NCBI GenBank assembly: GCA_905178155.1
Contig: CAJINV010000013.1
Location: forward strand, 238,344 to 302,343
Direction: 5' to 3'
Origin: Amoebophrya sp. A120
Taxonomy: Eukaryota > Sar > Dinophyceae > Syndiniales > Amoebophryaceae
Length of the DNA stretch: 64,000 nucleotides
The translations under genes were made by a program, and so were the position numbers. Every line of letters begins with the position of its first letter. Within the stretch, counting starts at the first letter, position 1. The notes beneath the pieces are model-generated. The model saw only the letters and a program-made list of their open reading frames with translations. It was not told the DNA's origin and searched no databases. Shown here piece after piece: positions 45,606-56,200 of this stretch.

Positions 45606-47321
45606 ATAGGAAAAAGCAAGCGCGTCACAAGAATAGTACGCAATATGCAAAGGCCAACATGCCTGATACTAAAACTGCAGGAGATCATCCTCTACATACT
45701 ATATAGCACTTGTGTCGTGCTGGTCGACCTTGTTTTCCTCGAGGGCCTTCATGTGGATACTACTTATTAGTTCTGCATGTCCAAACAGGCTGTGGCTGTT
45801 GCTTTCTCTTTTTGCCACAGGATAAGAGCATGTGAAAAACTCGGCGAGCGAAGGACCCCCTCTCCGCCGCGTTGCTTAAAACCATCCGAAATTCGATCGG
45901 ACTGGTAGCCGCCGAGGGCTTGGTGGGCAGTTGAAACAACCAGATTGACGGGTAGGCCACGTCCGCTGCACGAGATTGTTGATTCCTGTGGGTGAGAAAG
46001 TTGATCAGTGCAACAAGAACAAGATCGAGCGAGGCAAAATATTTTGTGCCAAAGTTGGGTTGCTCTCACTCCTGATCCCGGAAGGGACCTTCAGAAAGCA
46101 GTGCGTGCTCTAAGGAAGTAACCAATATTAAATGTTTGCATGTTCTTCTGTGTTGTTCACAGAGCAAAAGTAACGACCTTAATTACCCTGAAGAGGAGGA
46201 AGACAATTTCCACTGGTCGCTGCCACCAAGCTCGTCACAGAGCTCACACAGGGTTTGAAACCCACCATTTGGTCCACCAGCGTCAGGTCGCAACACCCCG
46301 CTGCAATTGTTCGGAGCCGGAGGCTCGAACTGCGACATATGATATAGAAAGCTTCACCGCTGGAGGTGGAAAATTTCAAAACACATCAAGAGAACGAACT
46401 CATTGGTTGAATACGGGAACTTATCGTGAAAAACAAAAAATACTGAGGCTGTGGCGCCTTCGTCCATGACATTTTCTACTGCTCCGGGGCAAGAAAATCA
46501 CCTAACAACTTGGTCTGTTTGCGATCAGTCATGTTCTTGCCCGCTTAAACAGTACGAGAACGGTCAGACAACGAATGAGCTTGGATCTTGGATATCTGCG
46601 ATCAGTTTTTTATGCATCGAGCAGCAGCAATGTGAATTCTTCTCTACTTGCAACAGGATCATGAGATCAATCAGCGGTCCGTCTCTGAAAACCACCAGGC
46701 TGCGACACTTTTCTTTGTTCCACGACCACCTTCTGACGATGATAAACCAGAAACCGTCTGTTGAACAAACGATTTCCACAAGACAACTAATCTCACAAAA
46801 TTTTGTTTGTTTTTATTCACGAAAAAATAGAAAAGCTCATATAGTTTCTGCTATTTTGATTCATCAGAGCGCCGGCATTAGCTCGGCTAAGTGTCTCTCT
46901 TCAGATAAGTTCAGAGATGAGATGTGAGACAGCTGCCGCAAGATCAGGTCGAGGACCTTGACGCTACGTCAAGGACTTTTTCCATGCTAGCTGACCCATC
47001 GTCGTGGTCCATTGGCTCTAGGTACAGGGTCCTGTCTATCCACATTCAACAAAAAAAGTTCGCAGAATCAATTTTAATTAAGTTCTAGCTTACAAGTTTT
47101 CAGGGGTCTTCGTGAATAGCGTAAAAGATGATGGATTGAAACCGAAACAAGAACAGGCTTTGAACGGTTGTGATTTTGCACATACACTCATCAATTAGTC
47201 TGGGGGGCGCCATTCTTTCAAATAGCTGTCGCTCGTTAACTGAATACAAATCAATTTATAGCTCAGCAAAAGTTACTTACAAAATCAACTACAGCTACTT
47301 CGGTGCGACAGAAGTCGGCGA
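45606..47321. other. No host gene; contains a diverged copia-leader copy
   Basis: Apart from the retrotransposon-related segment at 46240-46800, nothing is supported. Confidence 0.5.
46240..46800 (+). repeat. Diverged copy of the copia leader sequence
   Basis: It resembles 49940-50510 from CCACCAGCGTCAGGTCGCAA onwards, with scattered substitutions and a few indels. It includes a version of the small conserved ORF (ATG about 46466, continuing open to 46927). It may be a solo or truncated remnant of the same element family. No gag or pol follows. Confidence 0.8.
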
Positions 47322-49151
47322 TCAAGCATTCAGTTTCCGCTTTTTCGCTTGCCTGTCTTCTGCAGATGTTTCGGCCGAACCTGTGGTGCGCAGGGGCGTG
47401 CTCTCGATGAATCCTGGCTCCAAGTCTGACGCTCGAGAAGTAAATAAGGCCAACCGTCCCCAGAGGGAAACCGAGGCACACAACGGCAGGAAGCGATGCT
47501 GGGTGAGGAAGCTCTCGAATTTGTCACATTCATCAAGAGTCCCGAGTCGATCCCGCGCTAAGTTGATTTGATGCTGCAGGGTTTGCGGTAGAAAATCGTA
47601 GAGGCGGCGGAGAAATTGGACATCGGACAAAGTCAGCTTGTTTCCGTCGTCGACAATCGGGAAGCCATACCTTTCGAGGTCGACTTCGGCAATCGGGCAC
47701 CATAAGAACGCCTTCCGAGCAGCGTGTGCAAACACATACTGCATAATCGCGAAGCTTACCTTTCGTGTCACAGAGCCGGCCTTCTTGTCCTGAAAGAGAG
47801 CAGCCGGATTGGCCAACGCCTGCTGGATCATTCTCATCTTGTCCAGAACTGCAGACCGGCTGCGTGTGCGTTCGGCGTCTAGTTCGTTCTCCTGGGGGAA
47901 CTCGTAAAAGCTTTCGGCGATGCTCTTTTTGTAATCCGACAGCGGTTCTAGACGACGGAATTGGCTTGCAAGCGCCTGCAGTAGCAAATTTCGGCGCTGG
48001 GTGGTGCTCTCCAAAGATGTCTGCAGAGCGATCAGTGTCTCGCAGACGACCGGAACCTTCTTTGCCGCGACGGGAAAATCACTGGGAGAGACAACAAAGC
48101 ACCGCAATGCGTGCGCATAGAGCGACCGGCAGAGATCCTTTGCGACTTTCGGCAGCAAGCCACAGGCTGCGGCGATTCTGCAGACATGCTCCAACTCCCA
48201 TTTCTCGAACAACGCAGGAGCGCAGAGGCCTCGGAAGGGCTGCAGCAGCAAAATCATGACCTTGTCAAGCAGGGACATTTCGGGATCAAAGACCTTTTCA
48301 AGCATACCATAAGCCTTGAAAAGACCAGAGAATTTTGGTGGTCTTGCCCCTGCTTCTTGAACAGGAATATCGAGCCCTCGGTGACTTGTGTTGTTCTTAC
48401 AACCGTCCGGCTTGCGATCCAAGAGATGGCCCACCTCCTCTTTAGACTTCGCGTCTTGACCATGTACAGCCAGAGCCACAAGCTGGTCTGCTTCCTCTTG
48501 CAGCAGGAGGACCTCCATCGCTTTCGCCTCAAAAAAGAGACTGACCGGGGCCAGCGTTGGAAAGTTCGGACCGGCTGGGGAAGTAGTCCGCAACAAAGCC
48601 TCGAGCTTACTGATCTTTTGTGTGTGGCTGGCGTCTGCCTTGGCAATTTGCTCGGCCTTACGCATCGCAGCGCGATCCGTGAACTCGCACGCCTCCTGCA
48701 GATGTGCTCCCACAGCGTCGCGTCTTCCGTGCCAAGTGCAGCCTCGACTTTTGTGCTCACACTCCACGAGAACGGCCGGGCAGTGAGTGAAATGCTCGAG
48801 GCTGTCATCGTGTTTGAAGGTAGCGAAGCAGCCACCGCACTTTGCTTCCGCCTGCCCCAGGACCAAGCGCAGCTCTCGGCTGGGATTCCACTTCAGACCA
48901 CGAGTGCGGCACCATGGACACTTTGCCTTGGCCCCGGGATTGTCCCTTTTCGCTCGCTCCTCGAGATTTTCTAGTCATGCCTGGCAAAAGCTCGCCCCGC
49001 AACACGTCGCTGCAGCGGCGTTGATCACATGATCTAGGCAAATTCCGCACTTGATGCCATTGCGCACTTCGCTGACAAAAGTCAGCTCTGGCGTCTCACC
49101 CGGCTTTCCGGGCGAATTTTGCGAGTTTTGGTTCCCCTCTTCCGCCGGCAT
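47322..49151 (-). CDS. RING/TRAF-type zinc-finger protein with in-frame TGA at a RING cysteine
   Basis: From ATG at 49151 one frame covers 610 codons, broken only by TGA at codon 59 (48975-48977). Residues 35-82 form a RING finger: CGICLDH, then TCCGASFCQA, TGA, LENL, then KCPWCR. The spacing F-C-x-x-[TGA]-L places the stop at a zinc-binding Cys, as in CCGxxFCxxC RINGs. Residues 105-150 hold TRAF/SIAH-like zinc fingers (CGGCFATFKHDDSLEHFTHC, then CEHKSRGCTWHG). The remaining 450 residues are helical and unrecognised, ending in a basic KKRKLNA. RING proteins are usually E3 ubiquitin ligases. Downstream coding shows no decay. If TGA acts as a stop, only a 58-residue product results, unless a later start gives a RING-less form. 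Confidence 0.75.
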
Positions 49152-49929
49152 AATTTATAAATCTTTGCCAAGATATTGTTGCAATCGCTTTGACTTTTAG
49201 GAAGCAAATGAAAAAACAAACGCAGCACGAGGAATCGAATCGAAAAAAAGTAGGGAATTCTTTACGCTGACTCGTGAACTACATGTCAGATTCAGACTCA
49301 AATGGTGTTCTGTGGTCTATCGCTGCTTACTCCATGAAAGCCATGGCATATGTCATAAGAGTCTGCTCCTTTGTGTTTCTCTATTTCGACACATGTGGCA
49401 TTTTTCACTGAAGCGGACTAAGCACTTTGAAAGAGACTCTGTCGCTCTTTGTCGTATAAATTTTGCACCGTGTCAGCAAACGACTTCGAGACAGATGATG
49501 GGAAGCAGGAGCAGCTCAAAAGTCGCGTGGGCATTATCGTAGTCTTCGTTGCTACACGCAGCTGCGATTTTCAGGCTTTATACTCTTTTTTGCTTTTGTT
49601 ACAACTTCCGCATTGCCATTTTTGCAGTTTCTGCAGTGCCACTTTCTTCCCTTCAGTGGTGTTTTAAATCGAAACGAAACCACTCTCACTCAGACCTACG
49701 ATCGAAAAAAGTGACTCGGTTCAACACATTCGCACGAAAGTACTCTTGTGCGTCGACCTCGATCACGACCACTGAAAAACGAAAAAAAAAACCGACGAGG
49801 CAAAAACCTCTGACGACCACACAACGCGTTGCAATTCAAATAAAGAAAACAGGAATAGAACCCGTGAAGGATGTCCAAAAACACATGGTGGAGTCGGCAC
49901 GCTCATGGGTCACGCAACATCAAGCAAGG
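49152..49929. other. No supported gene
   Basis: AT-rich, with homopolymer A runs near 49,780. The plus frame at 49549-50100 runs into the copia leader and lacks motifs. Confidence 0.45.
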
Positions 49930-50172
49930 CGGATACGATTCACAGGACACCACTTGGCCCACCAGCGTCAGGTCGCAACACCCCGCTGCAATTGTTCGGA
50001 GGCTCGAACTGCGACATATGATATAGAAAGCAAAGCTTCACCGCTGGAGGTGGAAAATTTCAAAACACATCAAGAGAACGAACTCAATCTCAATGGTTGA
50101 ATGCGGCAACTTATCGCGAAAATAAAACAAAAAGCACTGAGGTGGTTGCGCACCATTATGCGGTAGCCTTCC

Positions 50173-50448
50173 ATGACATTTTCTACTGCTATAGGGCAAG
50201 AAAATCACTTAGCAACTTGGTCTGCTCGCGATCAATCATGCTCGTGCCCGCTTAAACAATACGAGAACGGTCAAACAACGGATGAGCTTGGATCTTGGCT
50301 ATCTGCGATCAATTTTTTAGTATGCATCGAGCAGCAGCAGTGTGAGTTCTTCTCTACTTGCAACAGGATCACGAGATCAATCAGCGGCCCGTCTCTGAAA
50401 ACCACCAGGCTGCGACACTTTTGCTCCACACCGACAGCCACCTGCTGA
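50173..50448 (+). CDS. Small Cys-containing ORF in copia leader
   Basis: A 91-codon frame (MTFSTAIGQENHLATWSARD start; later CSCPLKQYENG and CIEQQQCEFFSTC). It is identical in copy 2 (55256-55531) and recognisable in the remnant at 46466-46700. Between this copy and the remnant many changes are synonymous (CAG/CAA, TGT/TGC, GAA/GAG), and indels keep the frame. Coding is therefore possible, but no function is known. Confidence 0.35.
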   Translation: MTFSTAIGQENHLATWSARDQSCSCPLKQYENGQTTDELGSWLSAINFLVCIEQQQCEFFSTCNRITRSISGPSLKTTRLRHFCSTPTATC

Positions 50449-51117
50449 CGAAGATAAAACAGAAGCCGTCGCTTGAACGAACGATGTCCGCAAGACAATT
50501 TCACAAATAAACTTTGATTGTTTATTTTATTAACTGTTGGCCATGGAAATCGATCCCGCACACACGTAACACGATCGCCCCAAATGACGCCTGCTCCCAA
50601 TGAAATGGCAGTTCTGAATGACCTGAACCAGCTAGATCCTTAGGGAAATGGTCAGAATCTATCGAGATCCTAAAGGAAACTCTTCACCATGTTCCGCGAA
50701 TCCCCCAAATACTACGAAGGCAAAGCCATCAGGATCGTAGTGAAATGAATGGACTCAGCTCGGTCCAGACGTTCAGAATGGTCGCCCTGGGGGACTTGAC
50801 TCCCGCCAGGGTCGAGCACCAAACCGAGAGGGTTGAGGGATGGAGTCCCATGCTGTTTGACCACTTGACTCTGACTCGATTGGTCCATATGAATCTGATG
50901 AATTTGGATGAGTTGAACCTTCAGGATGTAACGCAGCAAGAGACTTGCGTCACTTGCTTGCTTACTTGCAATTGAGAGAATTCATCGAATTGCTGTTGAT
51001 AACGAGCTCAGTGGAGCACGCGTGTGTAAGTGTGTGCGAGTGTTCTCAAGTCCACTAGCACTACGCTACGCCTTGAGACTCAAACTGGCTCTTCTAGTCA
51101 GATAAGTTAGATTGAAG

Positions 51118-52299
51118 ATGGGCCAAGAGGCGAAATTGACGGAGAAGCTGCCCAGCGCGCAGGACTGGCGTGTCTGGCATCGCGGGGTCACGAACGAGGT
51201 TTCTCACCTCGGGCTCCAGGAGTATTGGGATAATCGTCTTGCTGGTAACCCTCCGGGGATTCCGCAGGCGGCCAATGCTGCCAACAACGCGATCCGGGAG
51301 AAGTGGCGCGACCTGAAGGATGCCATCTACAAGTCGCGCACCGGGTCCGTGTCCACGTGGGTCAACAGTCAGCACTACATCAACGACGACGCTGCGCAGT
51401 TGTTCGCGCGTATTCGTGATGTCGGTCGCTTCAATGTTGCCTCCCGTGATCAGCAGCACATCAAGACGTCCTCGATCGACGCCATGCACTTCGACAACCG
51501 CGACGCGCCGAAGGATGCTCCGACGTTCCTGGCTCAGATCCACGAGTTGATGGAGATGGCGCCGAGTGTCTACGTCCCGGAGCCCGGGCGTCCGGTCGAA
51601 GATCATCATGTGAAGAACATCCTGGACAAGTTGCCCAAGATGTTTGCGTCGGCCTTCCGCCAGACCATCGACCGCTGCGTGGACGAGTCCGATCATATCA
51701 CCTTGCAGGAGATCGGGAACCGTCTCGAGAAGAAGCTCGCGCAGCTGGTCAAGGAAGGTTCCTACAAGATCGAGAGCCCATCCTTCGGCAAGGCTTTCCC
51801 GGTCGTTGAGGACAAGGGGCCGAAGAGGAAGGGAAACAAACGTCAGAAAAATGATGACGATGAGGAGCCGGACTCCGCTGATGATGGTCAAAATGCTGCT
51901 TCTGGCAAGGTGTTCTCGGCGAAAGCCTTGAAACGCATGAAAGCCAAACTACGCAAGCAGACCGAAGCGAGTGTCCTGGCTGCCCATGGCCTGCCCCCGA
52001 AGGCTAACGCTAAGGGCGGAAGTGGCCAGAAAGGTGGTGGCAAGACTGGTCGGAGCCAGAGCACCCCCTACAACACTGTGACCAAACCCAAATGCTGGAT
52101 CTGTGGCAAGGAAAACCATAAGGCGGACCGTTGCCGCTGGAATCCTAACAATCAAGGGAAAGGTCAGTGGGGTGGTGCCTGGGGAAACCAGCAGCCGCAG
52201 TGGTGTCCGCCGGTGAACCAGAACCAAATGAACAACCAGAATCAAGGGCAGGGAGCCGGTGGAAAGCAGGGTGGTTGGGTCTGGCAAGGACCAGCCTGA
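51118..52299 (+). CDS. gag: Copia Gag, copy 1
   Basis: About 393 residues from the ATG at 51118, beginning MGQEAKLTEK. The N-terminal capsid-like region is helical (EYWDNRLAGNPPGIPQAANA). A Lys/Asp-rich linker follows, then a zinc knuckle CWICGKENHKADRC near residue 325 and a Gly/Asn/Gln-rich tail. It packages element RNA into cytoplasmic particles. The frame ends at a TGA (52297-52299) followed by CAA. Beyond it the same frame is open into pol, so Gag-Pol may be made by readthrough. An earlier TTG-initiated extension of two codons is not needed. Confidence 0.9.
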   Translation: MGQEAKLTEKLPSAQDWRVWHRGVTNEVSHLGLQEYWDNRLAGNPPGIPQAANAANNAIREKWRDLKDAIYKSRTGSVSTWVNSQHYINDDAAQLFARIRDVGRFNVASRDQQHIKTSSIDAMHFDNRDAPKDAPTFLAQIHELMEMAPSVYVPEPGRPVEDHHVKNILDKLPKMFASAFRQTIDRCVDESDHITLQEIGNRLEKKLAQLVKEGSYKIESPSFGKAFPVVEDKGPKRKGNKRQKNDDDEEPDSADDGQNAASGKVFSAKALKRMKAKLRKQTEASVLAAHGLPPKANAKGGSGQKGGGKTGRSQSTPYNTVTKPKCWICGKENHKADRCRWNPNNQGKGQWGGAWGNQQPQWCPPVNQNQMNNQNQGQGAGGKQGGWVWQGPA

Positions 52300-52341
52300 C
52301 AAGATGAAGGAGGTGCTTACATCTCGGAATATGGTAGCTGT

Positions 52342-55071
52342 ATGCTGAATTTCGAGAATTTAGAGGAGTTTGATGTAGATTCTTCTAGCTGTTTTACTGC
52401 ACAGACCAAGGACGAAGTGAGCTCGGTCGATTCATGTGCAAGCAAGTATTTATCTAGACACAAATCGGATGCTATTGACATCTCGAGCAACGTCTGTCGC
52501 ATCAACGGCACGGCCGGGGCTCGTGATGGTTTTGTCGGAAAACTGAAGGAAAACGCTCTAGGATTGCCCTATGGCGTCTACTTTAAACATCTACCAAGAG
52601 ACATTGATCGCATTCTTCCGCGGCTCGGTGAGGACAATCTCAGTGATCGTGGGTGGGATCTGAACTACAACAGCTCTGGCGGTTCCTTAGTCAATAGGGA
52701 ATCCGGTCAGATGCTACCAATCAAGAACCACGAGAGGCTGACCCTCCCAGTCCTTGGGTGTGATCTTTTCGCGATGGGCCTCCGGGGTCAGGCGACTAGA
52801 GACACCGCGGAAGATATTGCACGCATTACAATCGAAGAAAGTATTGCTAGCTGTCACCTTACGCGTCTAGAACAACATAGAAGATTCGGGCGCTTTCACG
52901 TAGATGGTCTTAATGTCCAGTGCCCTGAATGCGACAAAGCGAAAGGCGCGAGAAGCTCTCACGCAAAGGAGCGAGACACTAGTAATTACAAACCTGAACC
53001 ATTGAAACTACTAGCGATGGACTTCGCGGCAGGTATTGAACCTGTATCGATTCGGTCACACACCTGCGTGCTTGTGGTCATCTGTGATGCCATCAAGAAG
53101 TGTTTCTGTGTCCCTCTTAAGCTGAAAAGTGACTGCGTTGAGGTTTTGGAAGAGTTGATAAAGGGCATTCGCCAGCACTACGCTTTGACCCTCGAGGACA
53201 AAGCGGTATGGTTCGTCCGTAGGGACAATGAGCCAGCTCTGGGCAGTGACAGTGACTCCATGACCAAGGTCATGCAATCGCTGCGGGTCGGTGATGCTCC
53301 TACGGTTCCCTACAACCCAGAGCAGAACGGAACCTGCGAACGCTTTACGCGGACCATATTCGGCGCTGTGCGTGCGATGTTGGTGAACGTGGACAAGCGT
53401 CTGTGGTGCTACTCGGTCGAGTACGCTGCAGCATGCTGGGACCGCCTTCCGCATAAGTATAGCAAAGTGCCTGAGTACGACGGAAAGACTCCTGCAGAGA
53501 TTCTAGATGAGAGAACTGGAAGAAACAGTTCGAAAGTTGGCACAAGGATGCTGAGGCGTTTTGGTTGTCTCGTTTATTTTCGTGAACAAGTCAAGAAAGG
53601 CGAAGCTCATGAAGCTCCTGCGGGGGGAGTAAATGTGGCAGCTCCAAAGCTGGCCGCGCCCTTTCGTCGTGGTGTATTTCTCGGCCTTTGTCCAAAGTCT
53701 TCGGGCTGGCGGGTTGGGACGTATGTCACGGACGGCCGGTCCGCCGCGGGACATCGTTGGATGGAGTATTCTACCATCGACGTCAAGTTCCGTGAGGAGT
53801 ACCTCGTGAAAAATACTGAAGACCTAGTTCCTAACTCCAAAGGTATCTATGTCGAGTGTGACGCAATCGAGGCCCTACCTAGTGGAGCGTCGTGCGCGCC
53901 ATCTCTCCCGTGTGTCGGTCTGATCAAAAGGGCTGAGCACCGGCTGGGGGTGGATGTCTCGGAGCACACTGGTAGGCAGCCTGACGGTCCTGAAGAGACG
54001 TTGGCGATTGAGAGTTTGGATAGGGAAGATGATCCGGGCCAGATACATCCCGAGCCTGAAGGTGTTAAACCTGAGGAGGGGAATCTGGACGATCACCCCA
54101 CTCACAGCAGCTTATCTAGTCCAAGAAAGGCGAGCCCGTCTCCGGCAAGGATTGTGGCTGGCAACCGCAACTCCAAGCCGCGCGGTCGTGGTCGTCCCAA
54201 AGGGAGAAAGGACAAGAAGAAGCGCGCGAGACGTACTAAGAAAGAGCTCGCAGAATTGAGAAAGGACGCCAGTGCCTTTGCCGCAGCAATAGCAGCACAG
54301 GACGATCGAGAGGAAGGTGAGGAATTCCTTGACGTCCAGTGCTACTTGACTACATCGGCCAAGTTGGATCCCGCTCGTTGCAAAGACTCAGTCGAGTGGA
54401 ACGCTGCAACCAACAAGGAAGATTGTAGACTTGAAGCCTATAAAGTGTGGGAGCCAGCTACTGACGAGGAGCTAGCGACCGCAAAGCAGGTTTTGCCTAT
54501 TGCTATCCTTCTTACCGAAAAGCGTGACGGTACGAAGAAAGCGCGAGCAGTTGTTCTCGGTAATCTAGATCGTTCGGGCGAGCTGGACACTTTCGCTCCT
54601 GTTGTGTCCCATGCCGCTAACAGGTTACTTCTAGCCGCTGCAGCCGCAGACGGCGACGATGTGATCCCGTTCGACCTTGATAGTGCGTTTCTCAATGCCT
54701 TACTTGATCGCGACGCCTTCTGCCGCTTGCCACCCATCTGGGCGAAGAAGCACGGCGGGGAGATTGTCAAGCTCAAGAAATCGCTTTACGGCTTGAAAGA
54801 CGCCCCCAGGCTCTGGCATAAGAAGTATGAGGAAGTACTGACCAAGCTAGGTTGGGAAGCCTGTCCCTCTGCGCCAGGTCCGTGGAAGAAACCGAGCCTG
54901 GAACACCCTGGGAAGTTTCTGAAGTTGGCAGTGTATGTCGACGATAATCTTATCACAGGTCCTCCGACTGGGTCCGAGTTGGCTGGAGAACTTGCGGAGA
55001 TCTTGCACCACGTCAAGGGGCGCATGATCGACGTCGAGCTTGTTCCGGAGTTTAACTCTGTGCCCAAGTAG
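52342..55071 (+). CDS. pol: Copia Pol, copy 1 (protease, integrase, RT), truncated
   Basis: About 909 residues. The protease motif near residue 30 is VDSCAS where copia elements usually have DSGA. An integrase zinc domain (CHLTRLEQHRRFGRFH then CPEC) is followed by the DDE triad in AMDF (about 226), RRDNEP (about 294) and NPEQNG (about 326). A Ser/Lys/Arg-rich linker leads to reverse transcriptase: EKRDGTKKARAVVLGN, FDLDSAFLNALL, LYGLKDAPRLWH and YVDD (about 864). RNase H is missing: the frame stops at TAG directly before the N at 55,074. The body is intact, so truncation is at the assembly join or by a real break there. Confidence 0.9.
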   Translation: MLNFENLEEFDVDSSSCFTAQTKDEVSSVDSCASKYLSRHKSDAIDISSNVCRINGTAGARDGFVGKLKENALGLPYGVYFKHLPRDIDRILPRLGEDNLSDRGWDLNYNSSGGSLVNRESGQMLPIKNHERLTLPVLGCDLFAMGLRGQATRDTAEDIARITIEESIASCHLTRLEQHRRFGRFHVDGLNVQCPECDKAKGARSSHAKERDTSNYKPEPLKLLAMDFAAGIEPVSIRSHTCVLVVICDAIKKCFCVPLKLKSDCVEVLEELIKGIRQHYALTLEDKAVWFVRRDNEPALGSDSDSMTKVMQSLRVGDAPTVPYNPEQNGTCERFTRTIFGAVRAMLVNVDKRLWCYSVEYAAACWDRLPHKYSKVPEYDGKTPAEILDERTGRNSSKVGTRMLRRFGCLVYFREQVKKGEAHEAPAGGVNVAAPKLAAPFRRGVFLGLCPKSSGWRVGTYVTDGRSAAGHRWMEYSTIDVKFREEYLVKNTEDLVPNSKGIYVECDAIEALPSGASCAPSLPCVGLIKRAEHRLGVDVSEHTGRQPDGPEETLAIESLDREDDPGQIHPEPEGVKPEEGNLDDHPTHSSLSSPRKASPSPARIVAGNRNSKPRGRGRPKGRKDKKKRARRTKKELAELRKDASAFAAAIAAQDDREEGEEFLDVQCYLTTSAKLDPARCKDSVEWNAATNKEDCRLEAYKVWEPATDEELATAKQVLPIAILLTEKRDGTKKARAVVLGNLDRSGELDTFAPVVSHAANRLLLAAAAADGDDVIPFDLDSAFLNALLDRDAFCRLPPIWAKKHGGEIVKLKKSLYGLKDAPRLWHKKYEEVLTKLGWEACPSAPGPWKKPSLEHPGKFLKLAVYVDDNLITGPPTGSELAGELAEILHHVKGRMIDVELVPEFNSVPK

Positions 55072-55073
55072 TT

Positions 55074-55074
55074 N
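55074..55074. other. Ambiguous base at the copy 1/copy 2 junction
   Basis: The only N in the window. Copy 1 pol stops matching copy 2 a few bases before it, and leader sequence starts directly after it. Confidence 0.95.
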
Positions 55075-55255
55075 TTGTTCGGAGGCTCGAACTGCGACAT
55101 ATGATATAGAAAGCAAAGCTTCACCGCTGGAGGTGGAAAATTTCAAAACACATCAAGAGAACGAACTCAATCTCAATGGTTGAATGCGGCAACTTATCGC
55201 GAAAATAAAACAAAAAGCACTGAGGTGGTTGCGCACCATTATGCGGTAGCCTTCC

Positions 55256-55531
55256 ATGACATTTTCTACTGCTATAGGGCAAGAAAATCACTTAGCAACT
55301 TGGTCTGCTCGCGATCAATCATGCTCGTGCCCGCTTAAACAATACGAGAACGGTCAAACAACGGATGAGCTTGGATCTTGGCTATCTGCGATCAATTTTT
55401 TAGTATGCATCGAGCAGCAGCAGTGTGAGTTCTTCTCTACTTGCAACAGGATCACGAGATCAATCAGCGGCCCGTCTCTGAAAACCACCAGGCTGCGACA
55501 CTTTTGCTCCACACCGACAGCCACCTGCTGA
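55256..55531 (+). CDS. Small Cys-containing ORF, copy 2
   Basis: Same 91-codon frame as at 50173-50448, with no amino-acid difference. Confidence 0.35.
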   Translation: MTFSTAIGQENHLATWSARDQSCSCPLKQYENGQTTDELGSWLSAINFLVCIEQQQCEFFSTCNRITRSISGPSLKTTRLRHFCSTPTATC

Positions 55532-56200
55532 CGAAGATAAAACAGAAGCCGTCGCTTGAACGAACGATGTCCGCAAGACAATTTCACAAATAAACTTTGA
55601 TTGTTTATTTTATTAACTGTTGGCCATGGAAATCGATCCCGCACACACGTAACACGATCGCCCCAAATGACGCCTGCTCCCAATGAAATGGCAGTTCTGA
55701 ATGACCTGAACCAGCTAGATCCTTAGGGAAATGGTCAGAATCTATCTAGATCCTAAAGGAAACTCTTCACCATGTTCCGCGAATCCCCCAAATACTACGA
55801 AGGCAAAGCCATCAGGATCGTAGTGAAATGAATGGACTCAGCTCGGTCCAGACGTTCAGAATGGTCGCCCTGGGGGACTTGACTCCCGCCAGGGTTGAGC
55901 ATTATGCCGACAGCCTTGAGGGATGGACTCCCATGCTGTTTTGCCACTTGACTCTGACCCGATTGGTCCATATGAATCTGATGAATTTGGATGATTTGAA
56001 CCTACAGGATGTAACGCAGCAAGAGACTTGCGTCACTTGCTTGCTTACTTGCAATTGAGAGAATTCATTGAACTGCTATTGATAACGAGCTCAGTGGAGC
56101 AAACTTGTGTAAGTGTGTGCGAGTGTTCTCAAGTCCACTAACACCACGCTACGCCTTGAGACTCAAGCTGGCTCTTCTAGTCAGATAAGTGATTGAAATA

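Larger units (their letters stand above)
49940..55073 (+). mobile_element. Ty1/copia retrotransposon, copy 1, 3'-truncated
   Basis: Leader (about 49940-51117), gag and pol lie in order on the plus strand. Integrase precedes reverse transcriptase, the copia order. It is cut just after the YVDD motif at the N at 55,074. The leader is shared with copy 2 and with the remnant at 46.2 kb, so it may include LTR sequence, but I found no matching 3' LTR and no classical primer-binding site. Confidence 0.9.

Noticed and set aside
46290-46345. tRNA-like GGCTCGAACTGC next to the leader repeat
   Set aside because: No cloverleaf can be formed around it, and the sequence is repeated as part of the retrotransposon leader.
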